26,063 nucleotides of DNA, taken from a virus. Where the stretch lies: positions 1-26,063 of the IMG/VR virus record IMGVR_UViG_3300021964_000447; one strand, given 5' to 3'. Every line of letters begins with the position of its first letter. Positions within the stretch are counted from its first letter, which is position 1. The position numbers and the translations under genes are program-made. Shown here one piece after another: positions 21,169 to 26,063 of this stretch. The notes below the pieces were generated by a model. It saw only the letters and a program-made list of their open reading frames with translations, had not been told where the DNA came from and ran no database searches.

Positions 21169-21996
21169 CTACTTTTTTTTCTCTAATTTGCACACAATAC
21201 AGTACAAGAAGTAGTTATGGTCAATGAAGTGATGACCCTTCTCCTCGCATATTAAAGTTGGATTCTCCTGCATTTGTTTCTTTCGAATCTCATCTTTACC
21301 TAGAGCTTCAAACTTACCAAACCATTTGTTGATTGCGTAAGGCGTGATGTCTATGTTGTTCCAATGCTTCTTGTATGCGAGGATTGAGCCTTTAAGCATA
21401 TCAGTTGTGACACCAACCTCAGCTAACTCCTTGCAGACTTTAAACCAACCTGACTTCTCCATTTGACTTCTTGGCTCATATCCAAGTTCATCAACAAAGA
21501 CTCGGTAAAGTGCCTTGCGTTGTTTAAGTACATCTTCATCAATCTTCTTTACTTGTGGCTCGTCCACATATTCTTGTTCTATTGGTTTTAGTTCATTGGT
21601 TATAGTTCTATGTATTGTCTCCGATACTACCCTTGTATCGTCAGCAATACTACCCCTAGTATTATCTACAATACTACTAGATGTAGTAATATCATCTGCG
21701 ACACTAGGTTTGCTTGTAATTAAGAAATACAAGTTAGTTTGCTTAACATTATCCTTGACTCGATTTTGTTTTGTAATAGCACCCAAGTCCAGTAGCTCAT
21801 TAATGAGCTTGTGTGTATTTGCACGACTAACACCTACTCGCTTTGACAAAGTGGTAACACTAGGAAAACAAGAGTTGTCTTTTCTATCAGCATAAGTCCA
21901 CAAGATACAATAAAGATTCTTTGCTCTTGGGCTAATGTCTGCGTCTAAAATCCACTCAGGTATTATTGCAAAATAATTATCTGCTTCTATTTTCAT
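21169..21996 (-). CDS. Helix-turn-helix replication-initiator-like protein
   Basis: 275 residues. The N-terminal domain 'AIIPEWILDADISPRAKNLY' plus 'CFPSVTTLSKRVGVSRANTHKLINELLDLGAI' (about 10-75) is a winged-helix (HTH_36-like) domain found in phage replication initiators. A low-complexity Ser/Thr/Asp linker (about 100-125) follows, coded by iteron-like DNA. The C-terminal domain (~150-250) has EPRSQMEKSGWFKVCKELAE. Near the end CEEKGHHF...YCIVCK is a possible zinc site. ATG 21996 follows ACGGAGAAGA. It would bind the origin and recruit host replication proteins. I cannot name a homologue with certainty. Confidence 0.75.
   Translation of the reverse strand: MKIEADNYFAIIPEWILDADISPRAKNLYCILWTYADRKDNSCFPSVTTLSKRVGVSRANTHKLINELLDLGAITKQNRVKDNVKQTNLYFLITSKPSVADDITTSSSIVDNTRGSIADDTRVVSETIHRTITNELKPIEQEYVDEPQVKKIDEDVLKQRKALYRVFVDELGYEPRSQMEKSGWFKVCKELAEVGVTTDMLKGSILAYKKHWNNIDITPYAINKWFGKFEALGKDEIRKKQMQENPTLICEEKGHHFIDHNYFLYCIVCKLEKKK
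21622..21688. other. Iteron-like repeats within the initiator gene (candidate origin)
   Basis: Three copies of (C)AATACTA or CGATACTA on the plus strand at 21622, 21645 and 21669, spaced 23 and 24 bases. ATACTA-CCCC-TAGTAT is a perfect dyad at 21647-21662, and TACTAC-TAGAT-GTAGTA follows at 21672-21688. They encode the Ser/Asp linker of the initiator. The layout is like lambda O, where origin iterons lie inside the initiator gene. Binding is not shown. Confidence 0.5.
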
Positions 21997-22017
21997 TCTT
22001 CTCCGTTTCTTTGTTTA

Positions 22018-22065
22018 GATTATAAGTCTTTGTGAGTCCTATGCGTCTAGGACTCACTTAGACTT
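22018..22065. promoter_or_regulatory. Large hairpin upstream of the initiator gene
   Basis: Arms AAGTCT (22024-22029) and AGACTT (22060-22065), plus GTGAGTCCT (22032-22040) and AGGACTCAC (22049-22057), with TT/TT internal mismatches and an eight-base loop. That is 15 exact base pairs. On the minus strand TATAATCT, a -10-like half of the operator palindrome, follows immediately. No U-tract is present, so a terminator is unlikely; an operator or replication structure fits better. Confidence 0.6.
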
Positions 22066-22074
22066 GTACGTATC

Positions 22075-22545
22075 TTAAAAGGGAGATACATTGTCCTCTA
22101 GCTCGTCTAATGACTTCGCTACTGGTACACTTGGCTCTTTAAAATCAGGGAGACATTCGATTGGAATATCATCTGACCAACTTGCAAAGGGAAATCCATT
22201 GTTTCCACCTGTACATTGTTTGTTCCCACATTTAAAGTTAGGACTCTTGTCTGACTTCTTGTCAGCTCTGTTGTCGTACACCTTAGACGCACAAGCAGGA
22301 CATTTAAGCTCTACTTGACCAACTGGGCTATGTGACGACACATTTGGTTGGCTTGGTTGCGTTGTAGGTGTACTGACAACAGAATTAGTAGATTGAGCAA
22401 ACGGATTTAAAACCCAATCTTCTATGTTTTGTGCAAACTTAAATATATCTTCATTAGAAATAAGCGTAGGGTAACCACTACTTGCTAGTTCTATTGCTGA
22501 CTTGATTGCTACTTGTCGTACAATTAATTTATCTTTATTATCCAT
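22075..22545 (-). CDS. Zinc-ribbon protein with an SSB-like C-terminal tip
   Basis: 156 residues. Residues ~1-45 are helical (IVRQVAIKSAIELASSGYPT), followed by a Ser/Thr/Pro/Gln linker. A zinc ribbon follows: 'CPACASKVYDNRADKKS' plus 'FKCGNKQCTGG' (four Cys, of the 'C-P-x-C...N-R...C-x-N-K-x-C' type found in phage DNA-binding proteins). The end reads DELEDNVSPF, acidic with a terminal Pro-Phe like that of bacterial SSB. Start at ATG 22545, preceded by AAGGAGTTAGTAA. Likely acts in DNA replication or recombination beside the initiator. Confidence 0.65.
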   Translation of the reverse strand: MDNKDKLIVRQVAIKSAIELASSGYPTLISNEDIFKFAQNIEDWVLNPFAQSTNSVVSTPTTQPSQPNVSSHSPVGQVELKCPACASKVYDNRADKKSDKSPNFKCGNKQCTGGNNGFPFASWSDDIPIECLPDFKEPSVPVAKSLDELEDNVSPF

Positions 22546-22756
22546 TTACTAACTCCTTATAAGAATTTACTCTATCTTCTACCCAAGCGTTATCTTCTCT
22601 CCACTTGAGTAATGTTTCTTTAGTCCATACAGGCGTTGCTTTTAACTGATAGTCAGGCTCAGGTAATTTACCTTGAAACTTCCATTGAGCTACTTCTTGA
22701 CGAGTAACTCCAAGCCATACTCCAATTTCAGCACTACCCATTATCTCTTGCGTCAT
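22538..22756 (-). CDS. Small helix-turn-helix protein (excisionase/MerR-like)
   Basis: 72 residues. The sequence 'MGSAEIGVWLGVTRQEVAQWKFQGKLPEPDYQLKATPVWTKETLLKW' has the shape of HTH_17-type DNA-binding domains, where a helix-turn-helix is followed by 'x-P-x-W'. ATG 22756 follows AAGGAGAGAGT and the stop overlaps the next gene. It could be a transcription factor for this gene set or an excisionase; no integrase is seen in the window. It is the only obvious DNA-binding regulator here, hence a candidate for the palindrome TAATCNNNGATTA. Confidence 0.65.
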   Translation of the reverse strand: MTQEIMGSAEIGVWLGVTRQEVAQWKFQGKLPEPDYQLKATPVWTKETLLKWREDNAWVEDRVNSYKELVNG

Positions 22757-22974
22757 ACTCTCTCCTTTAGATATTCTGCTACGTTTATTTCTTTTTGGTT
22801 TTGTAGTTCCTCATACAACTCATCAAGAGCTTCACTAAGACTAGCTTCGCTCTTATGTAAGTGTGGAAAATACTTTAATGATACTTCTTCTACAATCATA
22901 AGAATAATTCCTATGCCTGCAAGAATACCAAGCGTCCACATTAGTAACCAATAAAAGTCTAATTCATTCATCAT
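22753..22974 (-). CDS. Small single-pass membrane protein
   Basis: 73 residues starting MMNELDFYWLLMWTLGILAG. One membrane helix at about residues 8-29 (WLLMWTLGILAGIGIILMIV) is followed by a charged C-terminal helix, EASLSEALDELYEELQNQKE. The topology is probably N-out or reversed and cannot be told. Preceded by ACGGAGAAGAAGA; overlaps of four bases with both neighbours. It could be a holin-like or host-membrane factor; nothing supports lysis here. Its placement in the replication operon is odd. Confidence 0.6.
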   Translation of the reverse strand: MMNELDFYWLLMWTLGILAGIGIILMIVEEVSLKYFPHLHKSEASLSEALDELYEELQNQKEINVAEYLKERV

Positions 22975-23213
22975 TCTTCTTCTCCGTTCTTTATTGTGTC
23001 ATACGTTCCTTGTGTTAGTACAAACTTAAACTGTTGGAACTTTTCTCTGTTTAAGTTCGAGACTGCTTTAAGCACGTCCATAGGACTTTGATAGCTCAAT
23101 ACAGGCTCAAGGTTTATCCAACCACTTGCCTTGTACTGCTTACCATAACTTTGCTCAACGACAATATCTACTCGTCCTTGTACAAATCCTCTAAGTGTTA
23201 TTTCATCTGTCAT
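22971..23213 (-). CDS. Hypothetical replication-region protein (80 residues)
   Basis: Starts MTDEITLRGFVQGRVDIVVE and ends FVLTQGTYDTIKNGEEE. Beta-strand pattern in the first 40 residues, then a helical SPMDVLKAVSNLNREKFQQF. No Cys or motif. ATG 23213 follows the tiny zinc gene's stop by one base (GGGAGTTGATATG gives the Shine-Dalgarno and coupling). Overlaps the next gene by four bases. It resembles small phage proteins of unknown function; a single-strand DNA-binding role cannot be excluded. Confidence 0.62.
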   Translation of the reverse strand: MTDEITLRGFVQGRVDIVVEQSYGKQYKASGWINLEPVLSYQSPMDVLKAVSNLNREKFQQFKFVLTQGTYDTIKNGEEE

Positions 23214-23214
23214 A

Positions 23215-23322
23215 TCAACTCCCTATGCAATCAAAACAAATAATTTGGTTTTTATCTGTTAATCCATAGTCTGTATAAGTTACATCTGTTTTACATTTGT
23301 AACAAGTGTCTATTAATCCCAT
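23215..23322 (-). CDS. 35-residue double-CxxC zinc-ribbon peptide
   Basis: ATG 23322 follows ACGGAGTTGATAAG, a good Shine-Dalgarno. The protein MGLIDTCYKCKTDVTYTDYG continues LTDKNQIICFDCIGS. CYKC and CFDC are a zinc-ribbon pair 19 residues apart. The stop is one base before the next ATG. It is the first gene behind the operator at 23357-23375, so it starts the transcript. The same plan occurs in the 34- and 48-residue peptides of the 13-14 kb cluster, but no sequence identity is clear. Confidence 0.65.
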   Translation of the reverse strand: MGLIDTCYKCKTDVTYTDYGLTDKNQIICFDCIGS

Positions 23323-23356
23323 TCTTATCAACTCCGTTTCATTAATATATATATCT

Positions 23357-23375
23357 TAATCTCAGATTAATTATA
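23357..23375 (-). promoter_or_regulatory. Palindromic operator with TATAAT -10, copy 6
   Basis: Minus strand TATAAT (23375-23370) is directly followed by TAATCTGAGATTA; with the flanks TTAATCT-G-AGATTAA it is a 15-bp perfect palindrome (23356-23370). The leader downstream reads TTAATGAAACGGAG, sharing AATGAAAC with the other leaders. Confidence 0.68.
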
Positions 23376-23388
23376 TGCAAATCTTTTA

Positions 23389-24621
23389 TTATAATATTTT
23401 TAAATTATCCCAACCGTCTTTAGTTACAGTCATAGTTACTACACCCATTGATGTTGAGTAACCTGTTCTTGTTTGGAAATCATCAGAAGGACTCATGGCA
23501 GGTACTCCCATAATTGTTCTACCACCCTGCTGAACGGCAGTAAAGTGATGATAGTGACCGTGTACAATCATTCGAGCAACGCCAACTGGGTTGTCTCCTG
23601 CTTCGTTTAATCCAAACATTTGACCCTTCCACCAGTTCTCTATCTTCTTTGCAGGCGTTCCACCACCTGCCGTAAGATGTCCGTGAGTGAAACCCATAGC
23701 ATAACCTTTAACATCTAAGAGTAGGTGTGGAGAATCAGGTACAACAACTTTAATATTCTTGTAACTAGATTCATACGCTAGGTCTCCAACTTGTTCTAGT
23801 ATCTGCAAGTCAAGGTTATCTAGTTCTTCTGTTGTTAGAGATTGCTTACCACTTCTGTTCTGACCGTGATTAGAAGTTACTCCTGAGAGAATGACTGTAT
23901 AGTTTTGGTCTGCAAAGTTCTTTACTATCTTCCAAAGTAATCTTCTTGCAACTGTTATTTGGTCTCTAAGATGTAAGTCTGTATTCCAAACTTGGCTTGA
24001 GTACCAACCACTCAGATTACAATTTTCGCAAATATCCCCTAATCCTATGACATACACTTCATCAATCTTGTGACCAGTCTTTTGCAATTCTTTAAGTCTC
24101 GCATTAGCAGTTGTAAGTGAGTCAAGAACTTTAGAGACAATACCTTCGCTACCTTTTCCGTCTCTCTTACCCATTTGCCAGTCTGCAACATAGTACATAA
24201 ATGCCGTGTTACCTTTTTTAACTGGTGCAGTCTTTGGCTTATAAGATTTAATCTCAGCAAGAAGCTGACCATAGTCTGTATCTAAGCTAGGTATCTTTTT
24301 TCTAATATCTGCTTTGTAGTACCAAGCCTGTTGGGTTTCTCCACCACCCATATTCATATCCCAAGTTCTGACTTGCAGGTTTCCTACTATCTCATATTCC
24401 TTTGGGTCGAATCCCCATTCAAGTAAGAGTGTTGCAAACTCAGGCTCTTGTTCTTGTGTACCTCGTGAGACTAATGTACCTTTATTAGACTTAGGGTCAT
24501 ACTCTGCGTGTGGTTGCCAACCAATCGGGTACTTTTCTTTTGCTAATTTCTTGTTAGATTCTTTGTCTTGATAGAGTTCAAGAAACTGATTTAGCTTTAC
24601 GGATTCTGTTTTTTTCTTCAT
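23389..24621 (-). CDS. Metallophosphoesterase (Mre11/SbcD-like fold) with N-terminal extension
   Basis: 410 residues. The phosphoesterase core starts at ~140: D147-x-Q (VADWQMG), G195-D196 (VIGLGDICEN), N251-H252 (TSNHGQN), H313-G-H315 (THGHL) and H354-G-H356 (VHGHYHHF). That is the full set of dinuclear metal ligands. The N-terminal ~125 residues (ATLLLEWGFDPKEYEIVGNL, then VRTWDMNMGGGETQQAWYYK) are a conserved extension in phage relatives. It may cut DNA or cyclic nucleotides; nuclease is likeliest. It overlaps the small upstream gene by 44 bases. ATG 24621 follows AAGGAATCGCATTA. Confidence 0.85.
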   Translation of the reverse strand: MKKKTESVKLNQFLELYQDKESNKKLAKEKYPIGWQPHAEYDPKSNKGTLVSRGTQEQEPEFATLLLEWGFDPKEYEIVGNLQVRTWDMNMGGGETQQAWYYKADIRKKIPSLDTDYGQLLAEIKSYKPKTAPVKKGNTAFMYYVADWQMGKRDGKGSEGIVSKVLDSLTTANARLKELQKTGHKIDEVYVIGLGDICENCNLSGWYSSQVWNTDLHLRDQITVARRLLWKIVKNFADQNYTVILSGVTSNHGQNRSGKQSLTTEELDNLDLQILEQVGDLAYESSYKNIKVVVPDSPHLLLDVKGYAMGFTHGHLTAGGGTPAKKIENWWKGQMFGLNEAGDNPVGVARMIVHGHYHHFTAVQQGGRTIMGVPAMSPSDDFQTRTGYSTSMGVVTMTVTKDGWDNLKIL

Positions 24622-24829
24622 TAATGCGATTCCTTATTGTCTTGGGTGCGATTCCTGTCCAACCACATTCATCAATTAAGTAATCAACAAGTGGAGTTGT
24701 TTCAAGATAGCCTTTGTGTAAGGCACTAAGGACTTCTTCCCATTGTTCAGTCCTTTTTTCAGTCCCATAAAAATAGCCTTTTTTGATTGGCTCTCTTGTA
24801 TAAGACTCAAGATAATCGTTAAGTGTCAT
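24578..24829 (-). CDS. Small helical protein paired with the metallophosphoesterase
   Basis: 83 residues starting MTLNDYLESYTREPIKKGYF. Helices with HKGYLETTPLVDYLIDECGW and 'PKTIRNRINEEKNR' (a helix-turn-helix-like C-terminal half) and a Lys/Arg tail. The gene overlaps the metallophosphoesterase start by 44 bases, a tight coupling that suggests the two act together. Start ATG 24829 follows ACAGGACGCAA. The possible role is DNA binding for the phosphoesterase; not proven. Confidence 0.65.
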   Translation of the reverse strand: MTLNDYLESYTREPIKKGYFYGTEKRTEQWEEVLSALHKGYLETTPLVDYLIDECGWTGIAPKTIRNRINEEKNRIRKAKSVS

Positions 24830-24853
24830 TTGCGTCCTGTCTTTTAACTACTT

Positions 24854-24866
24854 TAATTATAGATTA
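24854..24866 (-). promoter_or_regulatory. Imperfect palindromic operator, copy 7
   Basis: Minus strand TAATCTATAATTA, one base off the consensus TAATCNNNGATTA, with CATAAT as a possible -10. It stands before the 83-residue gene and the metallophosphoesterase, 25 bases upstream of the ATG. Divergent to copy 8. Confidence 0.5.
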
Positions 24867-24936
24867 TGACTAGGACATATTAGGGTATTTGATTAGGATT
24901 TGTTCGGGAATAATAATCTTGTTTTATACTTGTATA

Positions 24937-24949
24937 TAATCTAAGATTA
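24937..24949 (+). promoter_or_regulatory. Palindromic operator with TATAAT -10, copy 8
   Basis: TATAATCTAAGATTA: TATAAT at 24935-24940 shares bases with the palindrome TAATCTAAGATTA (24937-24949). The leader ATGAATGAAATAAC follows at 24964. That ATG opens only a 13-codon frame that stops at 25003-25005, so here the leader is not the start of the real gene. Confidence 0.7.
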
Positions 24950-24997
24950 TGTATAATTTTAATATGAATGAAATAACAAAAATGATTGGAGATAACA

Positions 24998-25156
24998 ATG
25001 AGTAAGTACGATTTAATTTGTGAAGATTGCGACCAAAAATATATGTCAATACCAACTAAAAGAGACTATCAAATAGCTTTGTTATATAAAGATACAGTTG
25101 TAATGACCGTAAAAACAAAACACGATATTACTTGTATTCCATTAGAAGATTATTAA
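24998..25156 (+). CDS. 52-residue Cys-containing accessory peptide
   Basis: ATG 24998 follows TTGGAGATAACA. It encodes MSKYDLICEDCDQKYMSIPT and continues KRDYQIALLYKDTVVMTVKT, then KHDITCIPLEDY. CEDC and a later Cys might share a zinc. It is the only gene of a plus-strand cassette with its own promoter and terminator. Read against all its neighbours. A 13-codon leader frame (24964-25005) overlaps the first codons in another frame and could regulate it by translation. Confidence 0.65.
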   Translation: MSKYDLICEDCDQKYMSIPTKRDYQIALLYKDTVVMTVKTKHDITCIPLEDY

Positions 25157-25167
25157 TATAAAAAACT

Positions 25168-25197
25168 AAACCCACCTGCTTCGGTAGGTGGGTTTTT
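25168..25197 (+). terminator. Intrinsic terminator with UUCG tetraloop, likely bidirectional
   Basis: AAACCCACCTGC, TTCG, GTAGGTGGGTTT then T-run: a 12-bp stem (one G-U) capped by C(UUCG)G. The minus strand has the same stem followed by TTTAGTTTTTTATATT, so it can also end the gene on the other strand (25199-25666). Confidence 0.88.
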
Positions 25198-25198
25198 T

Positions 25199-25666
25199 TT
25201 ATGCTTGACTATCCCAAGTCTCTATCAAGGCAAACACAATTTCTTCTAGCTTGTCTAACTCCATAACAACCAAGCCATTAGATGTACCGTCAGGCATAGC
25301 AACAAACAGGAATGGTCTTGTATCTCCTATGCTTGTGTTTGTATCTGATTGTTCTTTAGCTTTTAGATACTTTGTCCATAAGGTTTGTACTTGTTTTCCT
25401 GCTTTAACTTCTACTCGGACTTCGCCCTTCCAAGATTCCTCATTACCCATTTGGCTTCTGAACTTTGTGTCAGGTATGTTGAGCTTCTTCCTTGCAAGGT
25501 TTTGTTTCCTGCGACCTTTGTTCTTATTAGTTAGCCCACGCTTTTGATTGTCTGACCAACCTTCTCTGTTCTTAACAGTCTTTTGTCCCATACCTTGTAA
25601 CCCTGCGTGCTTCCTTCTCTTATAATCTGAGAACGTTTCATCAGGTTGCCACTCTATCTCACTCAT
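25199..25666 (-). CDS. Possible PD-(D/E)XK nuclease / Holliday junction resolvase-like protein
   Basis: 155 residues from ATG 25666, which overlaps the upstream stop as TAATG; the frame extends to GTG 25678, but that is less likely. Residues 1-~65 are very basic (YKRRKHAGLQGMGQKTVKNR, GRRKQNLARKKLN). Then comes NEESWKGEVRVEVKAGKQVQ, an E-x-K-like strand typical of PD-(D/E)XK folds, followed by RPFLFVAMPDGTSNGLVVME. It probably cuts DNA during recombination or packaging. The family is not certain. Confidence 0.55.
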   Translation of the reverse strand: MSEIEWQPDETFSDYKRRKHAGLQGMGQKTVKNREGWSDNQKRGLTNKNKGRRKQNLARKKLNIPDTKFRSQMGNEESWKGEVRVEVKAGKQVQTLWTKYLKAKEQSDTNTSIGDTRPFLFVAMPDGTSNGLVVMELDKLEEIVFALIETWDSQA

Positions 25667-26063
25667 TACAATCCACACATACCTTCACAATCGTCTAATT
25701 GTAATGTCATTTGATATTCTTTTGATTTATGTGTAAAGTTTATATCTTTAAGAGGTATCATTGTTCTATGTAAATAATTTACATATCCGTCTTTACCCTT
25801 GTTCCTAATTTTTTCATCAAACTCAACTGCAAATTTAAAGTCTCTAGGATAGTTATTTTTCATATCTAACCACTCTGCGTTGCTATGGTAAGGACATACA
25901 ATACAAGCACTTCTAGGTGGTCTACTAATTTCTTTTGCGTCATAGTAATCTAAACAATCTTGCCTAGTTATTTGGCTTGGAATAAAAGGATAACAATGCA
26001 CCTGCCATTGATTCTTTGGAGTCTTTGCTCTTTGTTGTTCATCAAAACTTATACCCATAACTA
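25666..26063 (-). CDS. PAPS-reductase-like ATP-binding thiolation enzyme, C-terminal part (truncated by window edge)
   Basis: The frame is open past the right edge (the codon before ATG 26058 is GTT, not a stop), so the start lies outside. The visible ~132 residues have QQRAKTPKNQWQVHCYPFIP, then 'TRQDCLDYYDAKEISRPPRSACIVCPYHSNAEW' and a final 'DDCEGMCGL'. Four Cys in CxxC and CxxxC form could hold an Fe-S cluster as in tRNA thiolases. Similar proteins in phages are called PAPS reductases but may thiolate DNA or tRNA. The next gene overlaps as TAATG. Confidence 0.78.
   Translation of the reverse strand, partial: VMGISFDEQQRAKTPKNQWQVHCYPFIPSQITRQDCLDYYDAKEISRPPRSACIVCPYHSNAEWLDMKNNYPRDFKFAVEFDEKIRNKGKDGYVNYLHRTMIPLKDINFTHKSKEYQMTLQLDDCEGMCGL

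Noticed and set aside
22753-22974. Holin
   Set aside because: One membrane helix in a small protein is not enough, and no endolysin is in the window; left as a small membrane protein.

Overview
The window looks like part of the genome of a tailed, HK97-type siphovirus. It is AT-rich (about one third G+C, judged by eye), and almost every gene reads leftward on the minus strand. Several gene families read like actinobacteriophage families: the tail-terminator-like protein, the small protein with an ARDDKGHFIADDPST-type tail, the minor tail protein opening with VAFDSEPFDESQSYTD, and the small tail protein opening MAGFKVWTTGDLVNASDFNSY. Together with the low G+C, this suggests a phage of a low-GC, probably marine, actinobacterium. 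The host is an inference: no host gene, tRNA or attachment site is visible.

In the direction of transcription (right to left), the window opens with DNA metabolism, about 26.06 to 21.2 kb. This holds a truncated PAPS-reductase-like protein, a possible PD-(D/E)XK nuclease, a small protein coupled to a metallophosphoesterase, and tiny zinc-binding, helix-turn-helix and membrane proteins. It also holds a zinc-ribbon protein with an SSB-like tail, and a helix-turn-helix replication-initiator-like gene with iteron-like repeats inside it and a 42-bp hairpin in front of it. Packaging and head genes follow from 20.5 to 8.9 kb: small and large terminase, portal, MuF-type head protein, a tail-terminator-like protein, prohead protease, major capsid protein and gp6-like connector. 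Tail genes fill 8.4 kb to the left edge: gp10-like neck protein, an Arg-rich 24-residue peptide, two paralogous tail-tube proteins, a tail-assembly chaperone with a probable +1 programmed frameshift, tape measure, minor tail protein, and a row of paralogous tail-tip or fibre proteins. The last of these is cut by the window edge.

Scattered through this conserved backbone are accessory cassettes at about 8.46-8.87, 12.56-14.24, 14.3-15.18 (plus strand), 20.5-21.1 and 24.9-25.2 kb (plus strand). Most have their own promoter and terminator. They share a 13-bp palindrome, TAATCNNNGATTA, overlapping a -10 box, and often a transcript start of ATGAATGAAAY. Between two cassettes lies a gene-free stretch that can fold into two hairpins whose loops carry the complement of that leader. 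This shared promoter, operator and leader network, with its possible antisense or decoy RNA, is the most likely undescribed system here. Several long-ORF start codons lie in the leader and were moved to the downstream Shine-Dalgarno-preceded ATG. Eight genes under 50 codons plus a 52-residue one were found by reading the sequence directly.
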